Assembly (NCBI GenBank): GCA_934086395.1
Contig: CAKOIE010000012.1
Span: forward strand, 1-39,616
Direction of reading: 5' to 3'
Source of the DNA: an uncultured Bacilli bacterium
GTDB lineage: Bacteria > Bacillota_I > Bacilli_A > RF39 > UBA660
Length of the DNA stretch: 39,616 bases
Under the pieces are notes generated by a model. That model saw only the letters and a program-made list of their open reading frames with translations, was not told the origin of the DNA and did no database searches. The position numbers were made by a program, and so were the translations under genes. This document shows positions 1 to 7,598 of the stretch, in pieces. Position 1 is the stretch's first letter. The number at the start of each line of letters is the position of its first letter.

Positions 1-1
1 G

Positions 2-46
2 AAGAAATATTAAAGTTACAAAATAACCAATAATATTTCTTTTTTA
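2..46 (+). terminator. Rho-independent terminator of an upstream gene
   Basis: An 11-bp inverted repeat (2-12 with 31-41) is followed by a run of T. The gene it ends lies left of the window. It lies outside or at the edge of the insertion sequence that follows. Confidence 0.6.
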
Positions 47-265
47 TTTTCTCCAAATTATAAAAAGTTATAATAGTGTCAAGTAAGTGTACAATTTTAA
101 AAAAATAACAAGTAAATTGGGTTACTCTTTACAATATATATTATAGAAGCACCAAGTAAGGTGTTTCCAAGTACGTACTAAAAGATTAAAGAAAGACTCT
201 TATAATAAAACTAGATAAGTTAAGTTATACAAAATTTGATAAAATTAATCTAGGAGGATGATGTT

Positions 266-1519
266 ATGAGAGTTAATGAAAAAATCGAAAGAATCACACC
301 AGATACTTTGATATGTGGAATTGATATAGGAAAAACAAAGTGCTGTGCAAGATTCTGCGATTACAGAGGATTGGAGGTGTATCACAAAGTTTGGTTTGAT
401 AAAACAAAAAATCTTGATGCAATAGGTTGTCAAATAACAGCCGCAATGCACTTGGAAAATAAAACTGATGTAATTATATCTTTTGAGCCAACTGGTCACT
501 ATTGGTTAAATATTGATAAATATTTTAAGGATAATGGCCAAGAAACAGTTTTGATGCCTACATATACAGTCAAACAGGCTAAAGAAATGCATGATCAAAA
601 TCCAACTAAAAGCGATCCTAAAGATGCATTATTAATAGCTAGACTCACTAGTGAAGGTAAATATGTTAAACCCATTGAAAGAAATGAGTTATATCAAAAT
701 ATTTATTCAGGATATAGTATTTATGGAGATATTCAAAAAGAAATAAATCGAATAAGAAATAAAATACATGTATGGAATGATAAATATTTTCCAGAAGTAG
801 AAAAAGTATATAAGATAGATTCTGTTGGAATCAAACCAATATATGAAAATCAATTACTACCTAATGAAATTAAAAATATGACATTAGAAAACTTTAGTGA
901 ATTAATGACTAAAGATAATAATCGAGCAAATAAAAAAAGCATTATGAAATTAAAAGAATTGTGTGAAAAAAGTAATGGAATAAATTCGGATGCTTTTACA
1001 AAGAAAGAAATAAAAAGACTATATGATAGATTTAATGAGCTGCTTAAAGAATTAGAAGAATATGAAAAAGAATTAATAGAATTAGCAAGTCAGATTGACT
1101 ATGTGGAAAAAGCAGTTGAAATAACAGGTATAGGATATATGAGTATGGTAGGAATTATTGCAGAAACAGGAGATTTAAATAATTATGAACATGCAAAACA
1201 GGTGTTAAAAATGAGTGGATTAAGTCTTAAATAAAGTTCAAGTGGGCAAAAAAAAGGAAAGAAACATATTTCCAAACGAGGACGTGCTAAATTAAGACGA
1301 AACTTAAAACAAATCGGCATCTGTCTTGTTGGGAAAAATAATTTCTTTCTGCAATTGCATAACTATTATACCACACAAAGAGAACATCCGTTAACAAAAT
1401 TAATTTCAATAAATGCAATAATAAGAAAATTTATGTATATACTTATGGCTATAGTAAAAAGTGGAAATTCATTTGATGAAGAAAGAGCAATAAGAGAAAG
1501 CTGCATAAGTTTTATTTAA
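266..1519 (+). pseudogene. IS110-family transposase (DEDD recombinase) interrupted by an in-frame TAA
   Basis: This is the recombinase of an IS110-family insertion sequence. The N-terminal RuvC-like domain shows the DEDD acidic residues: D20 in GIDIGK, E74 in SFEPTGHY, and D117 and D120 in SDPKDA. The C-terminal IS116/IS110/IS902 domain starts near residue 285 (ITGIGYMSM). A TAA at 1232-1234 stops translation after SGLSLK. The same frame then continues without any shift through SSSGQKKGKKHISKRGR to a stop at 1517-1519, giving a family-like total of about 417 codons. The stop falls just before the conserved Ser/Gly-rich motif, which probably carries the catalytic serine, so the 322-residue product should be inactive. 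A good ribosome site (AGGAGG, 252-257) precedes the ATG. A single base change (for example GAA to TAA) would explain it. A sequencing error or recoding is possible but less likely. Confidence 0.9.
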
Positions 1520-1533
1520 TGATATCATTAGTG

Positions 1534-1591
1534 CTAGTTTAGTGAATTAAGATTATAAGTTTACATTTATAGTTTTAGTTCACTGAACTAG
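1534..1591 (+). repeat. Hairpin just downstream of the IS110 gene
   Basis: The 13-nt arm at 1534-1546 pairs with 1579-1591, all Watson-Crick except one G-U. The loop is 32 nt. It follows a perfect 14-bp palindrome (1517-1530) that contains the transposase stop codon. It may be the first stem of the noncoding RNA or an end structure of the element. Confidence 0.6.
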
Positions 1592-1615
1592 AGATAGATT
1601 AGTGATATTATGTGA

Positions 1616-1788
1616 AAGTGGAATTTGGTAAGTGTCTCCGTGGGACTTGATCTAGAGAGAAAGAATCACCAAGGCCAGTTTCATATAATGCCGTATTAAA
1701 GAGTTTAGGTAGATAACAAAGATTATCAATACAGAATGAAATGAGAGGATAAGCATATATGAAAACAGTATTGGCTAGTAGTCCACTT
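1616..1788 (+). ncRNA. Candidate bridge RNA of the IS110 element
   Basis: This 173-nt segment folds into a closed multi-stem shape. The closing helix pairs 1616-1622 with 1782-1788 (AAGTGGA/TCCACTT). A first arm pairs 1625-1629 with 1668-1672 (TTGGT/ACCAA). A second arm pairs 1674-1677 with 1772-1775 and 1679-1686 with 1757-1764 (TTTCATAT/ATATGAAA). Inside it lie 1693-1697 with 1728-1732 (GTATT/AATAC) and 1712-1716 with 1723-1727 (GATAA/TTATC). Two large internal loops remain, as expected for the target- and donor-binding loops of IS110-family bridge RNAs, which are about this long. The stems are seen in the sequence; the function is inferred from position and shape. Confidence 0.55.
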
Positions 1789-1982
1789 AAAATAATAAGT
1801 AGATTATAGTTAACAAGAACAAATGTTTGTAAAAAACATATAAGTTAACAATTTTCATTATGCATAAATTTAATAAAAATAACGATAAAAACTAGTAAAA
1901 TAACTAGTTTAAATAAAAAAATAAAAAATTTATAAAGTTTTGTATAGAAAATACTTGACTTTATTATGAGAGGAGAAAAAAT
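1789..1982. other. AT-rich intergenic region with short inverted repeats
   Basis: No gene is seen here. It holds a 5-bp hairpin (1819-1823 with 1826-1830) flanked by two GTTAAC sites (1809-1814, 1844-1849), and an 8-bp inverted repeat AAACTAGT/ACTAGTTT (1889-1896 with 1903-1910). The right end of the insertion sequence probably falls within it. Confidence 0.5.
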
Positions 1983-2042
1983 ATGTTTAGTTTAAAATTT
2001 ATATTAAAAAAATTTGCACAATTCTTATTGTTATTTCTTTAA
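1983..2042 (+). CDS. Possible 19-residue hydrophobic peptide
   Basis: An ATG with a good ribosome site (GAGGAG, about 1970) opens a 19-codon frame, MFSLKFILKKFAQFLLLFL. The peptide is rich in Leu, Phe and Lys and could lie on or in the membrane. It sits 28 nt before the next gene, so it could be a leader peptide or a small membrane-active peptide. It could also be a chance frame or the remnant of a gene broken by the insertion sequence. No family is recognised. Confidence 0.3.
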   Translation: MFSLKFILKKFAQFLLLFL

Positions 2043-2070
2043 TTGATATAAAAGAAAGGAAAGTGATAAT

Positions 2071-2463
2071 ATGAAAATATCTTTAAATGAAATATCAAAA
2101 GAAAATGATGCAAGAGAAATTCAAATTTATTTTGATGTGTATTCAAAACCTTATATGGGAGGAATAATTAATAGATATACATACAAAAATTCTTTAAATA
2201 ATAAAGAACTTCCAAATATGCCAGTAATAATTCGTATCGGACTAGATAAATTAGATGAAAATCCGTATAATGAAGAAATTGATGATTGGACAAGGCGTTT
2301 TCTAAAAATGTTAACTTCAACAAATATAAAATATACAGAAGAACTAGCAGGCGATTATGAAGATTTAAAGGAAGTAGCTAAAATTATGAGAGAATACTCA
2401 GAAGATCCTGAGAATATAAAACAATATTATGAAGAATTAATTAAATCTAAAAATAATAATTAA
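2071..2463 (+). CDS. Hypothetical protein, 130 residues
   Basis: The family is not recognised. The product is a soluble, acidic protein with no signal peptide or membrane segment. The centre has beta-type sequence (MPVIIRIGLDKLDENPYNEE) and the C-terminal half is helical and charged (YEDLKEVAKIMREYSEDPENIKQYYEELIK). The ribosome site AAAGGAAAG lies 8 nt before the ATG. The gene stands alone between the insertion sequence and fmt, and an inverted repeat follows it. Base composition matches its neighbours, so nothing marks it as recently acquired. Confidence 0.7.
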   Translation: MKISLNEISKENDAREIQIYFDVYSKPYMGGIINRYTYKNSLNNKELPNMPVIIRIGLDKLDENPYNEEIDDWTRRFLKMLTSTNIKYTEELAGDYEDLKEVAKIMREYSEDPENIKQYYEELIKSKNNN

Positions 2464-2480
2464 ATAAAGAATACTTAAGT

Positions 2481-2518
2481 GGGAATATTAAATTTAAATT
2501 AATGAAGATAATATTCCC
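2481..2518 (+). repeat. Perfect 10-bp inverted repeat after the hypothetical gene
   Basis: GGGAATATTA (2481-2490) pairs with TAATATTCCC (2509-2518) around an 18-nt loop. No T-run follows, so it is a weak candidate for a terminator; it may protect the mRNA 3' end or bind a protein. Confidence 0.5.
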
Positions 2519-2625
2519 TCCTAAAAGTATTAAACAAAAAAAGAATATTTATATTTAAATTATAAATCTAATGACTAGAAAAATATAATTAAATAAATTA
2601 TAATAAAACAAGAAGAGTGATTATT

Positions 2626-3552
2626 GTGAAAGATTTAAAAGTTGTATTTATGGGAAGTCCTTTATTTAGTGTTCCTGTCCTTGAAGAATTAAATAAAAAT
2701 GTAAATATTGTAGGAGTTGTTACGGCACCTGATGCATATGTAGGAAGAAAAAAAATCCTTACAATGTGTCCTGTTAAAGAGAAAGCTGTTGGTCTAGGAT
2801 TAAAAGTTTATAGTCCGATTAAATTAAGAAGTGATTTTGAATTTATTAAAGAACTCAATCCAGATATGATTATTACTTGTGCTTATGGTCAAATATTAAG
2901 TGAAGAAATATTAAATATTCCTAAATTAGGATGTTTTAATTTACATGGTAGTTTACTTCCTAAATATCGAGGTGGTGCCCCGATTCATTATGCCCTATTA
3001 AATGGTGATAAAAAAACGGGAATAACCTTAATGTATATGGATAAAGGTATGGATTCTGGTGACATGATTGCTAAAGAGGAAATTAAAATAGAAGAAAATG
3101 ATAATATTGAGTCATTAACAAATAAACTAAGTATAATTGCTTCTAAGATGATAATAAAATATTTACCTAGTTTAATAGATGGTACTAATAATAGAGTAAA
3201 ACAAGACATTAATAAGGTTACTTTCTCACCAATTATTACAAGAGAAGATGAACATTTAGATTTTAATGTAATTGCTAAAGAAATATTTAATAGATATCGT
3301 ATGTTAAGTCCAAATCCACTTCCAAATATAAAAATAGATGATATAGAGTATAAAATCGCAGAATGCAAAATAGTTGATGCAAGTGGTAAAGTATGTACAG
3401 TTGTAAATAAGGATAAAAATTCATTTACAATTATGGCAAAAGATAAAGGTATAATGGTTTCAAAAATAAAGCCAATTGGTAAAAATATAATGAATGTTAG
3501 AGATTTCTTTAATGGTTATCATGAAGAGATAATAGGCAAAGAGGTTAAGTAA
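2626..3552 (+). CDS. fmt: Methionyl-tRNA formyltransferase
   Basis: Transfers a formyl group from 10-formyl-tetrahydrofolate to the amino group of methionyl-tRNA(fMet), making the initiator for translation. The Rossmann-type N-terminal domain carries the catalytic Asn-Leu-His of NLHGSLLPKYRGGAP (N105, H107) and the Asp of MDKGMDSGDM (D143). A smaller C-terminal tRNA-binding domain begins near residue 205. At 308 residues it is of usual length. The GTG at 2626 is chosen because AGAAGAG (2611-2617) lies 8 nt upstream; a GTG at 2617 would overlap that site. The stop overlaps the next start by one base, so the two genes are translationally coupled. Confidence 0.93.
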   Translation: MKDLKVVFMGSPLFSVPVLEELNKNVNIVGVVTAPDAYVGRKKILTMCPVKEKAVGLGLKVYSPIKLRSDFEFIKELNPDMIITCAYGQILSEEILNIPKLGCFNLHGSLLPKYRGGAPIHYALLNGDKKTGITLMYMDKGMDSGDMIAKEEIKIEENDNIESLTNKLSIIASKMIIKYLPSLIDGTNNRVKQDINKVTFSPIITREDEHLDFNVIAKEIFNRYRMLSPNPLPNIKIDDIEYKIAECKIVDASGKVCTVVNKDKNSFTIMAKDKGIMVSKIKPIGKNIMNVRDFFNGYHEEIIGKEVK

Positions 3553-4109
3553 TGAATGATTTAGTAAGTTTATGGAATGAACCTAAATATAAAAATATTA
3601 TTAAACTTATTTTATGGTTTATCTTTATAATCTTCGTATTTTGTTTAGCGTTATTTTCTAATCGAAATAAGGTTATAAATAAAGAAAAAATTCCCATAGA
3701 AAATAATAATAATAATGTATTAAAAATTGATAATAAAAATGTAAATATAAAATATCAAATAGATGATTACAAAATAGATGGAAATTATAGTGATAAAATA
3801 TTTAAAGGAACAGTTAACTATCAAGATGGAACTACATATCAAATAAAATATGAAAATAATAAACTGGCTAAAGATGATGATAATGGTGATTTCCTAGTTA
3901 TCAGTATTGAAACAAGATATTTAGATCCTAATTATATAAGTGAATTATTTAATAGTAGTAAACCAACTATTTTAGAAGAAAATAAAAGTTATTTATATAA
4001 TATTGATGGAACAACTTATTACGTATATATAAATGAAAATAATAGTTATAATATAAGAATTATTAAAAACGATAAAGAGGGAATATTAGAATATCAATAT
4101 TTAGAATAG
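3552..4109 (+). CDS. Membrane-anchored protein of unknown function
   Basis: The family is not recognised. A short cytoplasmic N-terminus is followed by one membrane helix at about residues 18-39 (LILWFIFIIFVFCLALF), then an Asn/Lys-rich linker and a roughly 130-residue extracytoplasmic domain of probable beta structure (GTVNYQDGTTYQIKYENN). No lipobox or cleavage motif is clear, so it is probably a single-pass anchored protein. The ATG overlaps the fmt stop by one base (TAATG), which places it in the fmt transcript ahead of the phospholipid gene. Its role may be at the cell envelope; this is inference only. Confidence 0.75.
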   Translation: MNDLVSLWNEPKYKNIIKLILWFIFIIFVFCLALFSNRNKVINKEKIPIENNNNNVLKIDNKNVNIKYQIDDYKIDGNYSDKIFKGTVNYQDGTTYQIKYENNKLAKDDDNGDFLVISIETRYLDPNYISELFNSSKPTILEENKSYLYNIDGTTYYVYINENNSYNIRIIKNDKEGILEYQYLE

Positions 4110-4120
4110 TCTGGTGAAAT

Positions 4121-4864
4121 ATGAAAAATAAAAATAAATTGATTATTGTTAATTTAATTACAATTAGTAGATTAATTGGAACAATTATGTTTCCTATATT
4201 TGTAAATATTATACCTACAAGTGGATTAATAATATATTTATTATTACTTTTACTAACTGACTTTATTGATGGTATTTTAGCAAGAAATTGGAAAGTTAGT
4301 ACAATATTTGGTGCGTTACTTGATGCAACGGCAGATAAAATGTTTGGAATATCTACAATGCTTGTTGTATCAATGAAATATCCTATAATGTTTTTACCAA
4401 TATTAACTGAAATAATTATTACAAGTGTAAATATTTGTGGAGCTAACCATGGAAGTGGATTAGAAAGTTCTAACTTGGGTAAATTCAAGACTTGGATATT
4501 TGGGCTTGGAACGTTTATTTCATTTCTGACTATTTATGCAAATGATTTATTGTTAGTAACAAATAGTATCAAGTGGTTAAATAATATTTTCAATTATTTA
4601 ATTAATAATAGTTCTTTAGTAGTATCTTATATGGCCTTTATTATGATGGGGGCAGATATAATGGTTACATTTGATTATCAAGCTAAAGTAAAAGAAGCAG
4701 TAAAAAATGCTAAAAAAGAAGGAATAAAAAGAAAAAATTATAAATTAAAAAAAGGTAATGATTTAAAGTTTGCTTTATTTAATCATAATTATTATATAGA
4801 AACTAAAAAAATGCCTTTATTAATCAGATTAGGTGAGGAGTGTAAAAATGAAAGAAAAAATTAA
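4121..4864 (+). CDS. pgsA: CDP-alcohol phosphatidyltransferase (probably phosphatidylglycerophosphate synthase)
   Basis: An integral membrane enzyme that joins a CDP-diacylglycerol phosphatidyl group to an alcohol, most likely glycerol-3-phosphate for phosphatidylglycerol and cardiolipin synthesis. The complete family signature is present: D47-x2-D50-G51-x2-A54-R55-x8-G64-x3-D68-x3-D72, binding two metal ions. About five or six membrane helices fill residues 5-190. The roughly 55-residue Lys-rich C-terminal tail is longer than usual. The ribosome site is weak (GGTG, 4114-4117). The 3' end overlaps the transporter start by 17 nt. The substrate alcohol cannot be settled from sequence, so pgsA is the likeliest symbol rather than a certain one. 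Confidence 0.8.
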   Translation: MKNKNKLIIVNLITISRLIGTIMFPIFVNIIPTSGLIIYLLLLLLTDFIDGILARNWKVSTIFGALLDATADKMFGISTMLVVSMKYPIMFLPILTEIIITSVNICGANHGSGLESSNLGKFKTWIFGLGTFISFLTIYANDLLLVTNSIKWLNNIFNYLINNSSLVVSYMAFIMMGADIMVTFDYQAKVKEAVKNAKKEGIKRKNYKLKKGNDLKFALFNHNYYIETKKMPLLIRLGEECKNERKN

Positions 4865-6083
4865 AGAAAATAAATATTATCAACTAGGATTAACCATATT
4901 TATGGTAATAGGAGCTTGTATATTACTTACATTTATAATATTTAATATAGATAAGATATGGAAATTTATTGGTACTGTAATAGGTCTATTTAGCCCCTTT
5001 ATTATCGGCTTTGTATTTGCTTATTTATTAAATCCAATAGTTATATTTTTTAAGAAAAATATTTTTGATAAATTTATCAAAAAAGACAAAGTAGCTAATA
5101 ATTTAAGTTTACTTACTACCTGTGTTATCTTTTTAACACTTGCAATTGTATTGTTTAATAGTATTATTCCGGCACTCTTAAAGAGTATTCAATCACTAGT
5201 TGTTAATATGCCAACATATATTAAAGATATAAAAGATTATTTAATTGCTACAACTGACTCAAGTGGACTTGCTGAGGCAATAAACGCTAATTATAGTACT
5301 ATTAATGAAAGTTTAAATAGTATGATTAATAATTTTCTTCCTAAATTAGAAGATATGATTACAATAGTATCTAATGGACTATTTGGTGCAGTTAAAGTAG
5401 TATTTAAAATATTTATGGGATTTGTTATTTCTATTTATTATTTATCTGATAAAGATAACTTCGTTGCAGGAACTAAGAAGATTATTTATAGTATTTTTGG
5501 AGTAAAAGTGGCTAATAATATAATGGATAATGCTAGACACACTAATGATATATTTGGTAACTTTATTGTTGGTAAATTACTTGATGGTTTTACAATTGGA
5601 TTTATTACATTTATCTTTTTAACTATTTTAGGCTTTAGTGATTATGCTTTATTAATTGGAGTTACAGTTGGTTTAACAAATATGATTCCTTATTTTGGCC
5701 CATATATTGGAACTATACCTAGTGCTTTATTAATTCTTATGGATGAAGTGCATGGCGGAGGTAAAATGTGTATTATATTTATTATATTTATAATCGCATT
5801 ACAACAAATTGATAGTTATGTTATTGAGCCAAAATTATGTGGATCTAAAACAGGATTAAAATCATTCTGGGTACTTGCTTCTATTTTATTCTTTGGTGAT
5901 GCTTTTGGAATTATTGGATTACTACTAGGTGTACCAGTATTTGCATTAATTTATGGATATGTCCATAATTTAGTTACAATTAGATTAGAAGAAAAGAATT
6001 TACCTAGTGAAACTAAAGATTATATCGACTTAGAAAGAATTAATAGTAAGACTCATGCAGTTGTTAAATTAAGTGATAAATAA
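4848..6083 (+). CDS. AI-2E family transporter (membrane exporter-like protein)
   Basis: A multi-pass membrane protein of the AI-2E/PerM/TqsA family. Members have been linked to export of autoinducer-2 or to Na+/H+ antiport, but most have no proven substrate. Seven or eight hydrophobic helices are visible. Hallmarks are FAYLLNPIVIFFKK near residue 60 and the conserved LTNMIPYFGPYIGTIPSALL near residue 280. At 411 residues the length is normal. The ATG at 4848 is chosen because GAGGAG (4835-4840) lies 7 nt upstream; a GTG at 4833 would precede that site. It overlaps the end of the phosphatidyltransferase gene, so the two are probably co-transcribed. Confidence 0.85.
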   Translation: MKEKIKENKYYQLGLTIFMVIGACILLTFIIFNIDKIWKFIGTVIGLFSPFIIGFVFAYLLNPIVIFFKKNIFDKFIKKDKVANNLSLLTTCVIFLTLAIVLFNSIIPALLKSIQSLVVNMPTYIKDIKDYLIATTDSSGLAEAINANYSTINESLNSMINNFLPKLEDMITIVSNGLFGAVKVVFKIFMGFVISIYYLSDKDNFVAGTKKIIYSIFGVKVANNIMDNARHTNDIFGNFIVGKLLDGFTIGFITFIFLTILGFSDYALLIGVTVGLTNMIPYFGPYIGTIPSALLILMDEVHGGGKMCIIFIIFIIALQQIDSYVIEPKLCGSKTGLKSFWVLASILFFGDAFGIIGLLLGVPVFALIYGYVHNLVTIRLEEKNLPSETKDYIDLERINSKTHAVVKLSDK

Positions 6084-6097
6084 AATTTGGGAGAATA

Positions 6098-6306
6098 AAT
6101 GAAGAAAAAAGAGATAATTATTGCAAGTTGTTTATTTATAATTTTAATATAAGTTATATTTGTATGATTATAATGATAAATTAATAAATGTGATTAGTGC
6201 TTGGAATAATGGATGCTTAGGTTATAATGGTGTTATAGAAGAGCATTTAGATAATTCTGATAAGAATATATTATTTAATTATATAAAAAATAATGAACCG
6301 GGATAG
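6098..6306 (+). pseudogene. Short membrane-leader gene broken by a frameshift
   Basis: An ATG with a ribosome site (GGGAG, 6089-6093) opens MKKKEIIIASCLFIILI and stops at once (TAA 6149-6151). The next frame, from about 6155, continues with LYLYDYNDKLINVISAWNNG and runs to a TAG at 6304-6306 with no further stop. Joined, the two parts make one small secreted or membrane-anchored protein of about 68 residues, so a one-base insertion or deletion near TTTTAATATAAG is the simplest explanation. The family is not recognised. A sequencing error in the AT-rich run is possible. Confidence 0.5.
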
Positions 6307-6328
6307 TTTAATAGCTATTCTTTTTTTG
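6301..6328 (+). terminator. Rho-independent terminator before the ribosomal operon
   Basis: GGATAG (6301-6306) pairs with CTATTC (6315-6320, one G-U) and is followed by seven T. It ends the upstream group and insulates it from the ribosomal promoter. Confidence 0.6.
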
Positions 6329-6373
6329 ATTTTTAAGTTTTTTAATTTTTGTAAAAAAATAGCGATAAATGGC

Positions 6374-6402
6374 TTGAAATAATAATGATTATAGGGTATA
6401 AT
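6374..6402 (+). promoter_or_regulatory. Main promoter of the S10-spc-alpha operon
   Basis: TTGAAA (6374-6379) and TATAAT (6397-6402) are separated by exactly 17 bp. It is followed by a leader of about 130 nt and then rpsJ, so it probably drives the whole 14-kb ribosomal operon. Confidence 0.85.
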
Positions 6403-6409
6403 AACTTTT

Positions 6410-6527
6410 AGTTTGACTGGTTTAGATGTGCGAGGTTGCTGATACGCTAGGGGATGTTGTAAGATAATTCCTTAAAATATTAGGGTATTCGTTACGGAAT
6501 CATGTTTATACAAGATATAGACGAAGG
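6410..6527 (+). promoter_or_regulatory. Structured leader of the ribosomal operon, probable autoregulatory element
   Basis: This untranslated leader is richer in G and C than its surroundings. Pairing is visible between ATTCC (near 6470) and GGAAT (near 6496), with a compact GTGCGAGG...TACGCT hairpin ahead of it. S10-operon leaders are bound by ribosomal proteins (L4 in E. coli) to repress the operon, and Firmicutes have their own leader types. The regulating protein cannot be told from the sequence. Confidence 0.5.
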
Positions 6528-6538
6528 GAGGACATAAA

Positions 6539-6844
6539 ATGTCAAAGGTAAGAATCAAACTAAAAGCTTATGATCATAGACTTCTTGATACTGCTTGCGC
6601 TAAGATTGTAGAAACTGTTAAAAGAACAGGAGGAGTTATCTCTGGACCTGTACCTCTTCCAACAGAAATTCAAAAGATTACTGTTTTAAGAGCTGTACAT
6701 AAATACAAAGATGCTCGTGAACAATTTGAAATGCGTACTCACAAGAGACTTATTGATATTAAGGATCCTAGTAAGGAAACAATGGATGCTTTAACTCACT
6801 TAGATATTCCAAGTGGCGTTGATGTTGAAATTAAAACAAAATAA
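6539..6844 (+). CDS. rpsJ: Small ribosomal subunit protein S10
   Basis: First gene of the operon. S10 lies in the head of the 30S subunit and also works in transcription antitermination with NusB. The sequence from KVRIKLKAYDHRLLD through GPVPLPT to MRTHKRLIDI matches the family end to end at 101 residues. The ribosome site GGGAGG lies 8 nt before the ATG. No unusual features are seen. Confidence 0.97.
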   Translation: MSKVRIKLKAYDHRLLDTACAKIVETVKRTGGVISGPVPLPTEIQKITVLRAVHKYKDAREQFEMRTHKRLIDIKDPSKETMDALTHLDIPSGVDVEIKTK

Positions 6845-6863
6845 TTAGATGGAGGAAAGAAAG

Positions 6864-7589
6864 ATGAAAGGAATCTTAGGACGTAAAGTCGGTATGACCG
6901 AAGTATTTACGAAAGATGGAAAAATTATTCCTGTTACTGTAATTAGCACTGAACCTAATAAAGTAATGCAAGTTAAAACAACTGCTACTGATGGTTATGA
7001 AGCTATTCAATTAGGTATTTCTGATAAAAAAGAAAAAAATGCTACTAAAGCAGAAATAGGACATGCTAAAAAGGCTGGTTCTGCACCTAAGCGCTTCTTA
7101 AAAGAGATTAGAGTATCTAATGCTAGCGAATATCAAGTTGGAAGCGAAATTAAAGCAGACATATTTGAAGTAGGACAAAAAGTTGATGTTACTGGAACAA
7201 GTAAAGGACATGGTTTTACTGGTGTTATTGTTAGAAACAATCAATCAGAAGGACCTAAAACTCACGGTTCAAGATATCACAGAAGACCTGGTTCAATGGG
7301 TACAATGAGACCAATGAGAGTTTTAAAGGGTAAAATGCTATCAGGACATATGGGCGTTGATACAGTTACTGTTCAAAACTTAAGCATTGTAGATGTCAAT
7401 TTAGAAGACAATTATATTTTAGTAAGTGGTAATGTACCAGGTGCTAAAAAATCATTAGTTGTAATTAAAGAAGCTGTTAAAGGCGGAAAGAAAGGTACTT
7501 TTGATTTAGTTTCTTATGAAACTGAAGAAAATGTTGCTGTTGAAGCTCCAACTGCAGAAGAAACTGTTACAACTGAGGAAGTAAAGTAG
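6864..7589 (+). CDS. rplC: Large ribosomal subunit protein L3
   Basis: L3 binds 23S rRNA early in assembly and reaches towards the peptidyl-transferase centre. The N-terminus MKGILGRKVGMTEVF and the central loop GHGFTGVIVR...KTHGSRYHRRPGS are characteristic. The start at 6864 is set by GGAGGA (6851-6856); an ATG at 6849 lies upstream of that site. A C-terminal tail of about 30 acidic residues (EENVAVEAPTAEETVTTEEVK) extends beyond the usual end of about 210 residues. Such tails are seen in related lineages, and this one is probably flexible. Confidence 0.97.
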   Translation: MKGILGRKVGMTEVFTKDGKIIPVTVISTEPNKVMQVKTTATDGYEAIQLGISDKKEKNATKAEIGHAKKAGSAPKRFLKEIRVSNASEYQVGSEIKADIFEVGQKVDVTGTSKGHGFTGVIVRNNQSEGPKTHGSRYHRRPGSMGTMRPMRVLKGKMLSGHMGVDTVTVQNLSIVDVNLEDNYILVSGNVPGAKKSLVVIKEAVKGGKKGTFDLVSYETEENVAVEAPTAEETVTTEEVK

Positions 7590-7598
7590 GTGTTATAG

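Larger units (their letters stand above)
1..1800 (+). mobile_element. IS110-family insertion sequence, boundaries uncertain
   Basis: The element is recognised from its DEDD transposase and from the long noncoding, strongly folded segment downstream. Members of this family usually lack terminal inverted repeats and target duplications, so the exact ends cannot be read from sequence alone. A downstream noncoding segment of this kind is typical of the IS1111-type subgroup, in which the guide RNA is encoded 3' of the recombinase. The left end probably lies between about 47 and 250 and the right end between about 1790 and 1950. Confidence 0.6.

Noticed and set aside
71..92. TAGTGTCAA near the left end resembling the rpsP palindrome arm
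   Set aside because: Only nine bases match and no second arm is present. It is probably chance in AT-rich DNA.
1517..1530. Perfect 14-bp palindrome at the transposase stop taken as the right end of the element
   Set aside because: The strongly folded segment that fits the element's own RNA lies further downstream, so the end is more likely after 1788. I cannot exclude it.
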